Position numbers and translations under genes: made by a program
The notes under the pieces: model-generated
Database searches by the model: none
What the model saw: the letters and a program-made list of their open reading frames with translations, nothing else
What the model was told of the DNA's origin: nothing
NCBI RefSeq assembly: GCF_009834805.1
Contig: NZ_WVHO01000011.1
Span: 248,001-312,000, forward strand
Origin: Saccharibacter sp. 17.LH.SD
GTDB lineage: Bacteria; Pseudomonadota; Alphaproteobacteria; Acetobacterales; Acetobacteraceae
DNA: 64,000 nucleotides
Direction of reading: 5' to 3'
Shown here: positions 9,614 to 18,367 of the stretch, piece after piece
Layout: each line of letters opens with the position of its first letter
How positions within the stretch are numbered: the stretch's first letter is position 1

Positions 9614-9782
9614 AAGACTCTACCTCTAATCAAAATTTCTTTATGGAGACTGAGACTAACACGCTCTCAGAGCGTACAAAACCAAGATCCACTTCTTTAC
9701 CTTTCCAGACAGATCACATGTCGCTATCTTCTGATCCGTAACGGGTTTGATTTTGGCCCAGAAACAGGGGAAATGAAACATC

Positions 9783-10475
9783 ATGCGTATCCTGCTGGTT
9801 GAGGATGATCCTACCGTCCGCTCTTTCGTGGTTAAAGGCTTAAAAGAAAGTGGGCACACTATCGATGAGGCTGATAACGGCAAAGATGGGCTCTTTCTCG
9901 CGGTAAGCGAGGCCTATGATGTTATTATTCTCGATCGCATGCTCCCAGGCGGCGTGGATGGGCTTCATATTCTCGAAACGTTACGTGGACAGGAGAAGAG
10001 TACCCCAATTCTGATTCTTTCCGCGCTGTCCGATGTTGATGAACGTGTCGCTGGACTTAAAGCTGGTGGCGATGACTATGTCACAAAACCATTCGCATTT
10101 TCCGAACTTTTAGCACGCGTAGAAGCCTTAGGGCGCCGTGGACAAGCAGAGGTCAGTTCCAAAACAACGCTAAGTGTTGGCCCATTGGAACTTGATTTAC
10201 TATCTCGCGACGTCACACGCGATGGTCAAAAAATTGACCTCCAACCACGTGAGTTCCGCCTCTTAGAATTTCTCGTACGTCACGCTGGGCAAGTTGTAAC
10301 CCGGACTATGTTGCTTGAAAAAGTATGGGACTACCACTTCGACCCACAGACAAATGTCATTGATGTGCACGTCTCTCGCCTGCGGCAAAAAGTTGATCGC
10401 CCCTTTGAAACAGCCATGATTCATACTGTTCGTAACGCAGGGTATATTTTGCGTGATCCGCAAAATAATCATTAA
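9783..10475 (+). CDS. OmpR-family response regulator
   Basis: 230 residues. Receiver domain (1-115) with acidic pocket EDD at 7-9, phospho-acceptor D51 (VIILDRMLP), Thr/Ser in LILSALS and Lys in YVTKPF. The C-terminal winged helix (about 130-225) has LQPREFRLLEFLVRH and VIDVHVSRLRQKVD, a PhoB/OmpR-type DNA-binding domain. It is followed 8 bases later by a histidine kinase, its obvious partner. The signal and regulon are unknown; it is divergent from the urease operon, so a regulatory link is possible but not shown. Confidence 0.93.
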   Translation: MRILLVEDDPTVRSFVVKGLKESGHTIDEADNGKDGLFLAVSEAYDVIILDRMLPGGVDGLHILETLRGQEKSTPILILSALSDVDERVAGLKAGGDDYVTKPFAFSELLARVEALGRRGQAEVSSKTTLSVGPLELDLLSRDVTRDGQKIDLQPREFRLLEFLVRHAGQVVTRTMLLEKVWDYHFDPQTNVIDVHVSRLRQKVDRPFETAMIHTVRNAGYILRDPQNNH

Positions 10476-10483
10476 CCTTGTCG

Positions 10484-11947
10484 ATGTCCCCTGATACCCG
10501 CCCCGCAGCTCCTTTTTGGTGGCGCTTCCTTTCGCGTCGCCCCTGGCCAGTCCGCTCTGCGGGTGTCAACTTCGCCATTGCTTATGGTGCTATTTTCCTC
10601 CTCTCCGCGGGATTATTTCTCTCCTTCACCTGGTGGAGCACCACCAGCCTTCTTGACCGCCATGTCCAAACCGAAATCGACAGTGATGCTCAAGAGCTGA
10701 CACGCCGCTGGGTCTTTGGGGGTGCTAATGCTCTCAGTGACGCAATTGAAGAGCGTTTAGAGCAAAATGTCGATGATGATGCTTTATATCTTCTCATTGA
10801 TAAGCATGGACAACGCTTTGCCGGTAATCTTCCTGGCTGGCCCGTTGCCATAACACGCAGCAATCATTTTTATGAGCTTTCTATCCGGCGCTATACATTT
10901 AGCACACAAGCTAAATTAAAAGCTTATGACCTGCCTGACGGCTTCAAACTTATTGTTGGTCATGATGTCCGTGGACGTCACTTACTACGACATATCATTA
11001 CAGAGACACTGATCTGGTGTGCCTTAATGGTCTCCCTTCTCGCAATTGGCGGTGCTCTTGTTGTGCGACGTCTTTTTCTGCGCGTTGTCCATTCTATTGC
11101 ACGCACAACAGCCGCTGTCGCCAGCGGCGACCTCAATCACCGTATTGCCCTAAACGGCAGTGAAACCGATCTGGTCGCAGAGACGGTTAATACGATGCTG
11201 GACCGTATTAACCGGCTGATGGAAGGCGTCAAACAAGTCTCCAATGCAATTGCGCATGACCTCCGCACCCCAATTGCCCGGGCTCGTACACAGCTTGAAG
11301 ATGCAGCGCTTCATGCCCAATCAACGGAAGAACTCCGCGATGCGGTCGACCGCGCTGTTGATGACCTAGACCACATCACGAGCATTTTCGAAGCTCTCCT
11401 TCGCATTGCTCAGATTGAAGCCGGTTCGCGTCGTTCAGCTTTTGCCCCCGTCGCTTTGACCCCCCTTCTCGAAGGAATTGCAGAACTCTACGAAGCCTCA
11501 GCAGAACTTGCAGAACTTACACTTCATGTAGAGCTCTCTCCTCTTCCTACACTCATTGGTGACGAACATATGCTCCAGCAGGCATTAGCGAACTTGCTTG
11601 ATAATGCCATTAAATTCGCCCCACCTCATAGCCAAATCACCCTGAGCGCCCAAACAATCCCAAGCACCAGCACCCACCCTTCTGGCATTGAAATTAGTGT
11701 GAGAGACCAAGGGCCAGGCATGGATGAAAAAGATATGCAGCGCGCTCATGAACGCTTCTTCCGCGCAGAAACAGCGCGTAGTACCCCAGGTTCTGGACTA
11801 GGTCTTTCTCTCGTCCAAGCCATCGCCGGCCTTCACCATGGACAATTTTCACTGAGTAATGCCGAACCAGGCCTCAAAGCGACGCTTCGTCTTCCAATTC
11901 AAGATCTTCCTGATCCGAAACATATTGAAGCGGCTACTTCCTCATAA
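10484..11947 (+). CDS. Sensor histidine kinase, partner of the upstream regulator
   Basis: 487 residues from ATG 10484 (a TTG 6 bases earlier is also possible). Two membrane helices (about 30-52 and 172-196) flank a ~120-residue periplasmic sensor loop. HAMP follows, then HisKA with the phospho-acceptor His in AIAHDLRTPIARAR (about residue 258). The ATPase domain has an N box (ANLLDNAIKFAP), G1 (VRDQGPGMD) and G2 (GSGLGLSLVQAIAGLHHG). It is a class I EnvZ-like kinase. The sensor loop matches no domain I recognise. Confidence 0.92.
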   Translation: MSPDTRPAAPFWWRFLSRRPWPVRSAGVNFAIAYGAIFLLSAGLFLSFTWWSTTSLLDRHVQTEIDSDAQELTRRWVFGGANALSDAIEERLEQNVDDDALYLLIDKHGQRFAGNLPGWPVAITRSNHFYELSIRRYTFSTQAKLKAYDLPDGFKLIVGHDVRGRHLLRHIITETLIWCALMVSLLAIGGALVVRRLFLRVVHSIARTTAAVASGDLNHRIALNGSETDLVAETVNTMLDRINRLMEGVKQVSNAIAHDLRTPIARARTQLEDAALHAQSTEELRDAVDRAVDDLDHITSIFEALLRIAQIEAGSRRSAFAPVALTPLLEGIAELYEASAELAELTLHVELSPLPTLIGDEHMLQQALANLLDNAIKFAPPHSQITLSAQTIPSTSTHPSGIEISVRDQGPGMDEKDMQRAHERFFRAETARSTPGSGLGLSLVQAIAGLHHGQFSLSNAEPGLKATLRLPIQDLPDPKHIEAATSS

Positions 11948-12014
11948 CTTAATCTAACAAATTATTCATTCTTCTCCCATATTTAGAAAAGGTCTTATCG
12001 TGCATAGTAGCGCC

Positions 12015-12350
12015 ATGCGCACTATATTTTTCCTGACCGTCCTTGTGCTTCTCGCAAATCTCCCTTCTATTGGACGGGCCGATAGTGCGCACCCTGTGCC
12101 GACTACACCGATGTCATCAAAAGACCTTGTGATCACAAGCGATAGTAATGCTTATTGCCAGCAACTAGATCAGGCTTTATCCGAGAAAATTCGTCTCCCT
12201 CACAGTATTCCTGTAGGCGTCATGGAAGACGCACGCCTTTTGCAGAAAAGAGGCGAGATTCTCTGCGGCCATCATCACGTCCGTGCCGGTATTGAACGGT
12301 TACGGCGTGCCCTACTATTGCTCAAAAAACATGAAGGATCACTTCAATGA
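12015..12350 (+). CDS. Small exported protein of unknown function
   Basis: 111 residues from ATG 12015 (a GTG at 12000 adds five). The N-terminus MRTIFFLTVLVLLANLPSI is a signal peptide, probably cleaved near GRADSA. The mature part has two Cys (in NAYCQQLD and EILCGHHH) that could form a disulfide, and a C-terminal helix AGIERLRRALLLL. I recognise no family. The stop overlaps the next start by 4 bases (ATGA), so it is coupled to the SIMPL-domain gene and probably works with it in the periplasm. Confidence 0.7.
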   Translation: MRTIFFLTVLVLLANLPSIGRADSAHPVPTTPMSSKDLVITSDSNAYCQQLDQALSEKIRLPHSIPVGVMEDARLLQKRGEILCGHHHVRAGIERLRRALLLLKKHEGSLQ

Positions 12351-13105
12351 TTCGTCACCCTGCTCGCGTTCTTCATTATACCCCTACGCTTGCCGTTGCT
12401 TGTTTGCTGAGTCTCCCGCTAGCAACAGCAAGTCATGCAGCAGAAAGTAGCGTCGCTCCTATGTCTTCTGAAACAGCCTCTCACACCCGCAGCACAGTAT
12501 TGATTTTCAATACACAAGGTGAAGCTGGGGCGATGCCTAATCAGCTCGCCATTCACTTTTCAGCACGCGTGCAAAACACTTCTCCTGTAACGGCTCAGCA
12601 ACGTCTAAACCAAATGGTTAAGACCGCTATGGATACGGCAGAACGTGAAAAAGATGTCAGTTTACATGCAGGAAATTATACCCTTTCACAAGAATACACA
12701 CAGCGCGGCCCACAGCGCTGGAGCGCGGAACAATCTCTGACGCTACAGGGTTCGGACAGTGCGCATCTCCTTGCTTTGGCGGAACAGCTACAATCTCAAG
12801 GTCTCGGCCTGAACGATATGGACTGGTCCATCGATCCACAGACGCGTCAAAAATTAGAAGACCAAGCACGCCTGGATGCCTTGAAGAAGATCCGTGTCCA
12901 AGCAGAAAGCGATGCTCAAGCTCTTGGAATGAAACTTGCTAGAATAGAGCGCGTTCAAATTGGTTTTGGCCCACCCCCCGAAGAACCCATTGCACCACGC
13001 ATGATGCTCATGGCCTCGGCACGCTCAGCAGCTCCACCACAAAGCACTCCTGAAGAGCAAAAAATCCACGTCACTGTGTCCGCTCGCGTTATCTTGGAGC
13101 CTTGA
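12347..13105 (+). CDS. Exported SIMPL-domain (DUF541) protein
   Basis: 252 residues with a signal peptide (about 1-31, ending ATASHAAES). The rest fits the SIMPL/DUF541 family: a repeated alpha-beta unit with ALKKIRVQAESDAQALGMKL, then IERVQIGFG, and a C-terminal strand KIHVTVSARVIL. Family members are periplasmic or envelope proteins of poorly defined role, some forming oligomers and some linked to stress survival. It follows a two-component system and a small exported protein, so envelope-stress control is an inference only. Confidence 0.8.
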   Translation: MIRHPARVLHYTPTLAVACLLSLPLATASHAAESSVAPMSSETASHTRSTVLIFNTQGEAGAMPNQLAIHFSARVQNTSPVTAQQRLNQMVKTAMDTAEREKDVSLHAGNYTLSQEYTQRGPQRWSAEQSLTLQGSDSAHLLALAEQLQSQGLGLNDMDWSIDPQTRQKLEDQARLDALKKIRVQAESDAQALGMKLARIERVQIGFGPPPEEPIAPRMMLMASARSAAPPQSTPEEQKIHVTVSARVILEP

Positions 13106-13152
13106 TTAGCCCTCTTTCATACGGAGCGAAGGCTAAGCCTCATTATAACAAA

Positions 13153-13187
13153 CCTGCTTCGGCATTTACCTAAAAAGCCGAAGCAGG
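13153..13187. terminator. Convergent hairpin between SIMPL gene and protease gene
   Basis: Perfect 11-bp stem CCTGCTTCGGC / GCCGAAGCAGG with a 13-base loop that includes an A-run. It lies 48 bases after the SIMPL gene stop and covers the last codons of the convergent protease gene. The T-run on the plus side is short (TTTT after CCG), so it may be only moderately efficient. Confidence 0.65.
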
Positions 13188-14528
13188 CCGTTTTCCTAAC
13201 GTAACGGAGAGCTTCTCCACTACCCCATGCCGGCGGATTGTAAAGACAAACACAGTACCAGGATGGGCCGCCGCCACGCTGCGCAACACTGTCCGCGCAT
13301 CATGAACAGACACATTTCCCATCGCTAAAATTTCATCTTTTTTGCGTAACCCGCCGTACCAAGCCGCCCCATTACGATCCACATCTTCAACCCACATCGG
13401 CGATGATTCATCATTAAGCGTCACACCTAACCATCCGTGCTCGACATGCCCAGTCTTCTCAATTGACTCAACAATTGGAGCTACTATTTCTGCTGGAATA
13501 CCAAAACCAATTCCGACAGATCCATCACTCGGTGATGCAATAGCCGCATTCACAGCCACAACCTGCCCACGCAAATTAAACGCAGGCCCACCAGAATTCC
13601 CGGGATTTATCGGAGCATCAAGCTGCATAAAGTCATCAAGCGCGCCGATCCCAAGATCACGCCCTACTGCCGAAACAATCCCTGCCGTCACAGAAGAACC
13701 AAAGCCAAAGGGATTGCCTGCAACAACAACCCAATCCCCAATTTCAACTTGGCGGCTATCCCCCCACGTCACACACGGCAAACGTGTATTGCTCTCAACC
13801 TTGATGACAGCAATATCCGTCATCGGATCATCCCCTAAGATACGTGCTGGCAATACCCGACCATCTGAGAGCGACACCATAACATGGCTCGCACCACCAA
13901 CGACATGACGATTCGTTACAATAATCCCCGACGCATCTACGACAAAACCAGACCCTGCCCCTGTCGTATCATCATCTGCGGGTCGAATAACGCGACGACG
14001 CCCCTGCCCATGATGCAACTTTATTGTATGATGGTTATGCTTCGCCTCTGTTTCTTTTTCACGCGAACGACGTCTATGCCGTGCTCGACCCTTCTCCGTC
14101 TCTGTGGAGCCACCACCACCTGATGGATCGACAACCGTCGTATTCCCCAAGGAACTTCGCCCATCGGAATCTCGTGAAATAGAAATATTCACAACAGCGG
14201 GAATCACCTGCCGCACCAATGGTGCAAAGCTTGGTAAACCAGAAGATACGATGGGAACAGTCATAGGAGGGGTAGGAGGGGAAGGGAGAGCGGGCGGCGG
14301 CCCCACCTTCACATCTTCCTTAGTTGGGCGCACCAAAGGTGGTGACACAGGAACAGGCGGCGGATGAAAAATAGAAGAAAATGGTGGTGCATGTCCCATA
14401 GAGGACGGATTTGAGTCCCCTGGACGAGACCACCACACAATAACACCGCAGACGATTGCCGCAACAATACCTCCAGCTCCAGCTGGAACTAATACGGACC
14501 AAACCAATCGTCTTACACCAAGCTTCAT
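13170..14528 (-). CDS. Membrane-anchored HtrA/DegS-like serine protease
   Basis: 452 residues from ATG 14528 (an in-frame GTG at 14555 adds nine). One N-terminal membrane helix (about 8-33), then a Pro-rich stretch, then a trypsin-like domain with triad H208 (TNRHVV), D238 (MTDIAVIK) and S312 (NPGNSGGPA), and one PDZ domain (about 355-440). One anchor plus one PDZ resembles DegS-type periplasmic proteases. Odd feature: a ~35-residue Arg/His-rich basic insert (about 145-182) ahead of the catalytic core. Quality control of envelope proteins is the likely role. Confidence 0.88.
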   Translation of the reverse strand: MKLGVRRLVWSVLVPAGAGGIVAAIVCGVIVWWSRPGDSNPSSMGHAPPFSSIFHPPPVPVSPPLVRPTKEDVKVGPPPALPSPPTPPMTVPIVSSGLPSFAPLVRQVIPAVVNISISRDSDGRSSLGNTTVVDPSGGGGSTETEKGRARHRRRSREKETEAKHNHHTIKLHHGQGRRRVIRPADDDTTGAGSGFVVDASGIIVTNRHVVGGASHVMVSLSDGRVLPARILGDDPMTDIAVIKVESNTRLPCVTWGDSRQVEIGDWVVVAGNPFGFGSSVTAGIVSAVGRDLGIGALDDFMQLDAPINPGNSGGPAFNLRGQVVAVNAAIASPSDGSVGIGFGIPAEIVAPIVESIEKTGHVEHGWLGVTLNDESSPMWVEDVDRNGAAWYGGLRKKDEILAMGNVSVHDARTVLRSVAAAHPGTVFVFTIRRHGVVEKLSVTLGKRPASAF

Positions 14529-14555
14529 CTTACTCTCGCCGCCATAAAGACTCAC

Positions 14556-15015
14556 TAGATGCTATACCGTTGCTTAATCCTAAAAACCATTCATCAACAG
14601 CCCGAGCCCGTCCCTTACCACGATAAAGAAAGCAATAATAAACGATCAAAGCCAAATGACTTGCTGTGTACAACGACACTAGAGAGAAAAGAACGTTACG
14701 TACTCATCCTCACGCAATTCCCTGGATCATTACATGATCTATTTAACGATTCATATTCTTTCTCAACCAATAGAGGAAAACATTCTTCAAAAATTTTCTC
14801 CCGATCCTTTAATACGAGGAAACATGCTTATTGAGACACGCCCTATCGCTCAATAAGCAAACCCATCCTATTAATTGGATTTTTTACGAGATAGGGCACA
14901 CACCATGATACTAACGGTCATGAGGCAACTCCCCTGGAGAATATCCTTTAATCTCCATTAATTTCCCCTATGATATTGAACAAATTTCAATAAATATTTT
15001 TCATTAAAAAGAATA
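14556..15015. other. 460-base gene-free stretch with competing hairpins
   Basis: No credible gene; the one short frame (14559-14834, plus) has no family resemblance and poor composition. GCTTATTGAG / CTCAATAAGC (14826-14835 and 14849-14858) forms a perfect 10-bp stem. Its loop contains GCCCTATC (14840-14847), which can instead pair with GATAGGGC (14890-14897). The two folds exclude each other in part. Role unknown; the stretch is downstream of the minus-strand SDR gene. Confidence 0.5.
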
Positions 15016-15813
15016 TTAACGTCCGCCTGCAATGGGTAACGTTACCCCTGTAATATAGCTTGCATCCTCACTCATTAAGAATGAGACCACGCCTGGAATT
15101 TCTTCTATGTCTCCTAAGCGACGCATTGGAATAATGCCAATCATCTGCTTTTTAACTTCTTCCGGATCAGAAGAAAAATATTGAGATCCAACCTTAGACT
15201 GTAATTCTACTTGACGATCCCACATAAATCCGGGCCCCATCAAGCCCGGCGCAACCCCATTCACACGAACATTATATGGCGCCAAATCTCGAGCAGAAAC
15301 CTGCGTTAATCCCACCACACCAAATTTGGATGCCCCATAACCGCCCATATTGGGTGGCCCTTGCAGCCCCGCCATACTCGTCGTGTTGACAATACGACCA
15401 AATTTCCGCTGCACCATATATGGTGATACAGCCCGAATAAGATAAAAGGCACCAAGTAGATTGATTTTTATAACACGCTTAAAATCTTCTGGTGGGTATT
15501 TATGGATAGGGGCAAATACCCCCTGATATCCTGCATTATTAAATAGAAGACTAATCGGCCCTATATTTTTCTCAATATGGGCAATTACGGCTTCAACATT
15601 GTCATAATCAGAAACATCACAAATGACTGTACTGACATGACGCTCTGAAACAGCAACATCACGCTTTGCTTTTTCAAGCTTATCACCATTCGTACCTAAA
15701 AGGACGAGATCCGCCCCCTCGCTGGCCAGACGTTTGGCTACAGCCAAACCAATATCTCCAGAAGCTCCTGTGATGAGAGCCAATTGCCCTGAAAAACGTT
15801 GTATTGTGCTCAT
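15016..15813 (-). CDS. SDR oxidoreductase, xylitol-dehydrogenase-like
   Basis: 265 residues, classical short-chain dehydrogenase. Cofactor loop TGASGDIG (15-22), NNAG, catalytic Ser in NTTSMAG and the pair YGASK. Several blocks match my memory of the Gluconobacter NAD-dependent xylitol dehydrogenase, notably LFNNAGYQGVFAPIHKYP and GPGFMWDRQVELQSKVGSQY followed by IPMRRLGDIEEIPGVV. That enzyme interconverts xylitol and D-xylulose in the cytoplasm. The substrate here is inferred from resemblance; related polyols are possible. Confidence 0.8.
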   Translation of the reverse strand: MSTIQRFSGQLALITGASGDIGLAVAKRLASEGADLVLLGTNGDKLEKAKRDVAVSERHVSTVICDVSDYDNVEAVIAHIEKNIGPISLLFNNAGYQGVFAPIHKYPPEDFKRVIKINLLGAFYLIRAVSPYMVQRKFGRIVNTTSMAGLQGPPNMGGYGASKFGVVGLTQVSARDLAPYNVRVNGVAPGLMGPGFMWDRQVELQSKVGSQYFSSDPEEVKKQMIGIIPMRRLGDIEEIPGVVSFLMSEDASYITGVTLPIAGGR

Positions 15814-15889
15814 AATACTTACACGCCCTCTTAATTATGACATATCTCACTTTTGTGAGTTGTCAAAAATCCAGGTGAGCACTCTCGCC

Positions 15890-18358
15890 TTATCTTTCCT
15901 TACGAGAAGGAGGATCAACTTGGGAAGGATCATCTGGCCATGCATGTCGGGGATAACGCCCACGCATATCACGCCGCATATCGTGCCATCCATGCTGCCA
16001 AAAACGCGCTAAATCTGCTGTCACAGCTTGCGGCCTACCCGCTGGAGAAAGCAAAACAGCATGTAAAGGAACCTTCCCATTTGCCAGTAAAGGCAAGGAT
16101 ACCGTTCCATAAAAAGCTTGTGCACGTGCTGATACAGCAGGGATGGTTCCCGTATAATCAATGGCCTGTTTGCCCGCCTTCAACATCACATAAGCAGGCA
16201 ATTGACGGTTAAGTTCCTGCACATCTTGGTAATCAAGACACGCGCGAAGCATCTCCACGACGTCTAACGCTTTAAGATGTGCAAGACGATCTAACCCAGA
16301 AAGCCAAGGTTCCAACCATTCAAGAGACTGAGCCAATGCTTCATCAGAAAGATCTGGTAAATGGGGGGCATAATGCGCACGCGCGAGCGCTACTCGTGCC
16401 TGGAACTGATTGGCAGCATCTGACCACTCTAAATAACGTCGCACATCAGAGTGCACCTTTGCTCTTAGGGCGGGTATGGCCTCTTCTGGGGTTGCCAGCT
16501 CATTGCGATCTCGCAACACTAACGCTCCCAAGCGCAAACGCTGCCTTACAATGACACGACCTGAATGACCGTCAAAACTCCCTTCACGTTGTTCCGTCAA
16601 TTGTGCCGCAACAGAAGGAGGAAATGTTTCCACATTCACAGGAGCGGCCAGCGTTATATCAGCCCCACGTTTTACGTGAAACGCAGCCGAAGCCAAAAGC
16701 TTCTCACGCGCTAGTAGGTCAGATACAGGAACGCGCGCGCTCCCCCCGCCCGCAAGACGATATCGCCCCTCCCCATTTGTTAATTGCGCCACACGATCCG
16801 GAAAACCCGCAACAATCAAGGTACCGACACAGTCCATTTCTGGGAGCAACTCTCCAGACACAGCAACACCAACACGCCGCAAAAAACGTTTTGCCGATTG
16901 CCTCAAAAGGCGTGTCACCCCTCTCGGCACACGCGCATCTTCCTGAGCAAACAGAATTAGACGCTGGCGAATATCTACATTGGCAGAGGCTTTTTCGCCC
17001 CCACTACGGAAAGGATCACGCTCTTCAAGTAATGCTGCCAAACAGGCTGCCGTAACACTTTCTTGTGGGGTCCGTGCGGCACATAACATGGCCGCGAGCC
17101 GAGGATGGGTTCCCAAACCGACCATACGCCGACCAAGAGACGTTAAGGCTCCCACCTGATCAATAGCGCCTAGTTGTTTCAGTAGTTCTTGCCCCGCGGC
17201 AAACGTTCCTGAAGGCGGCGCCTCAATTAATGGAAGATCATCTGGAGAAGTCCCCATAACCTCTCGCCACGCCGCCGCACTCAACGCAAAATCACATAAG
17301 TCCACTTCACGGATAGCTGGAACTTCCTGCACGATAAGACTGCGCTGCGTCATCTCAGACCAGAGACGCACAGCAATGCCAGGGGCTTCTCGGCCAGCGC
17401 GCCCCGCCCGTTGCTCCGCCGTAGCCCGAGAAATACGACGGCTCTGTAATTTTGAAATCCCTGTACTTGGGTCGCGTTGCGGCAAACGCCTCCACCCGCC
17501 ATCAATGACAATCTTCACACCAGGAACCGTCACGGATGTTTCAGCAATGGATGTCGCCAATACCACCCGCCGTCCCGAGCGTGGATCCAATGCAAGACTT
17601 TGCCCTTCTACCGATTGCTCCCCATAGAGGGGAAAAACAGGGAAACGCTCTCCCAAAGCAGCTTGTGTCCGACGGATTTCCCCAACACCTGGCAAAAAAG
17701 CCAGAATCGACCCCTCTTCCTCTTCCCAAAGACTTCGAATAGCCTGTGCACACACTTCTGGAAGATCACGCAACTGGGCAATATCACGCCGATATCGTAT
17801 CTCAACGGGATACTGACGCCCTTTGCTCTCGATCAAAGGGGCTTGAAGACGCTTTGTAAAAATGTCCCCTTCCAAGGTGGCAGACATAACGAGCAATCGT
17901 AGATCATTACGAAAATTACGTTGCACATCCAAAGCAAAACCTAGAGCCGTATCACCATCGAGGGAACGTTCATGCACCTCATCAAATAGAACAGCTCCAA
18001 CACCCTCTAACAAAGGGTCGCTCAATAACCGTCGAACCAATAGCCCTTCTGTGACTACTTCAATACGCGTTTTAGCGGATACAGCACTATCAACACGTGT
18101 GCGGTATCCCACCGTTTCACCGGGCTTCTCTCCCAATAAAGAAGCCATTCGTGCTGCGGCTGCACGAACGGCCACGCGACGAGGCTCCACGAGGATGAGA
18201 CGCTTTTCTCTCAACCAAGCGGGTTGATGCTCCAAGAGCGCCAGTGGAACAGTTGTTGTTTTCCCCGCTCCCGGTGGAGCCACCAAAACACCATTAGACC
18301 CTTGGTCAAGCGTTTGATGTAATCGTGGAAGAACCTCAGAAACGGGAAGTGACGGCAT
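15890..18358 (-). CDS. hrpB: ATP-dependent RNA helicase HrpB
   Basis: 822 residues, normal for HrpB. Superfamily 2 motifs: Walker A GVLVAPPGAGKTTTVPLALL, DEVH in LFDEVHERSLDGD, SAT in LVMSATLEGD, and motif VI ATAEQRAGRAGREAPG. The characteristic HrpB C-terminal domain follows. HrpB proteins are DEAH-box helicases whose cellular substrate is poorly known, and loss is usually tolerated. It is 9 bases upstream-adjacent to nothing coupled: the nitroreductase gene starts the neighbouring run on the same strand. Confidence 0.95.
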   Translation of the reverse strand: MPSLPVSEVLPRLHQTLDQGSNGVLVAPPGAGKTTTVPLALLEHQPAWLREKRLILVEPRRVAVRAAAARMASLLGEKPGETVGYRTRVDSAVSAKTRIEVVTEGLLVRRLLSDPLLEGVGAVLFDEVHERSLDGDTALGFALDVQRNFRNDLRLLVMSATLEGDIFTKRLQAPLIESKGRQYPVEIRYRRDIAQLRDLPEVCAQAIRSLWEEEEGSILAFLPGVGEIRRTQAALGERFPVFPLYGEQSVEGQSLALDPRSGRRVVLATSIAETSVTVPGVKIVIDGGWRRLPQRDPSTGISKLQSRRISRATAEQRAGRAGREAPGIAVRLWSEMTQRSLIVQEVPAIREVDLCDFALSAAAWREVMGTSPDDLPLIEAPPSGTFAAGQELLKQLGAIDQVGALTSLGRRMVGLGTHPRLAAMLCAARTPQESVTAACLAALLEERDPFRSGGEKASANVDIRQRLILFAQEDARVPRGVTRLLRQSAKRFLRRVGVAVSGELLPEMDCVGTLIVAGFPDRVAQLTNGEGRYRLAGGGSARVPVSDLLAREKLLASAAFHVKRGADITLAAPVNVETFPPSVAAQLTEQREGSFDGHSGRVIVRQRLRLGALVLRDRNELATPEEAIPALRAKVHSDVRRYLEWSDAANQFQARVALARAHYAPHLPDLSDEALAQSLEWLEPWLSGLDRLAHLKALDVVEMLRACLDYQDVQELNRQLPAYVMLKAGKQAIDYTGTIPAVSARAQAFYGTVSLPLLANGKVPLHAVLLSPAGRPQAVTADLARFWQHGWHDMRRDMRGRYPRHAWPDDPSQVDPPSRKER

Positions 18359-18367
18359 CGAGTGTCC

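Noticed and set aside
14559-14834. Plus-strand 91-residue frame
   Set aside because: No resemblance to any family, no ribosome site and unlike local codon use; probably chance in AT-rich DNA.
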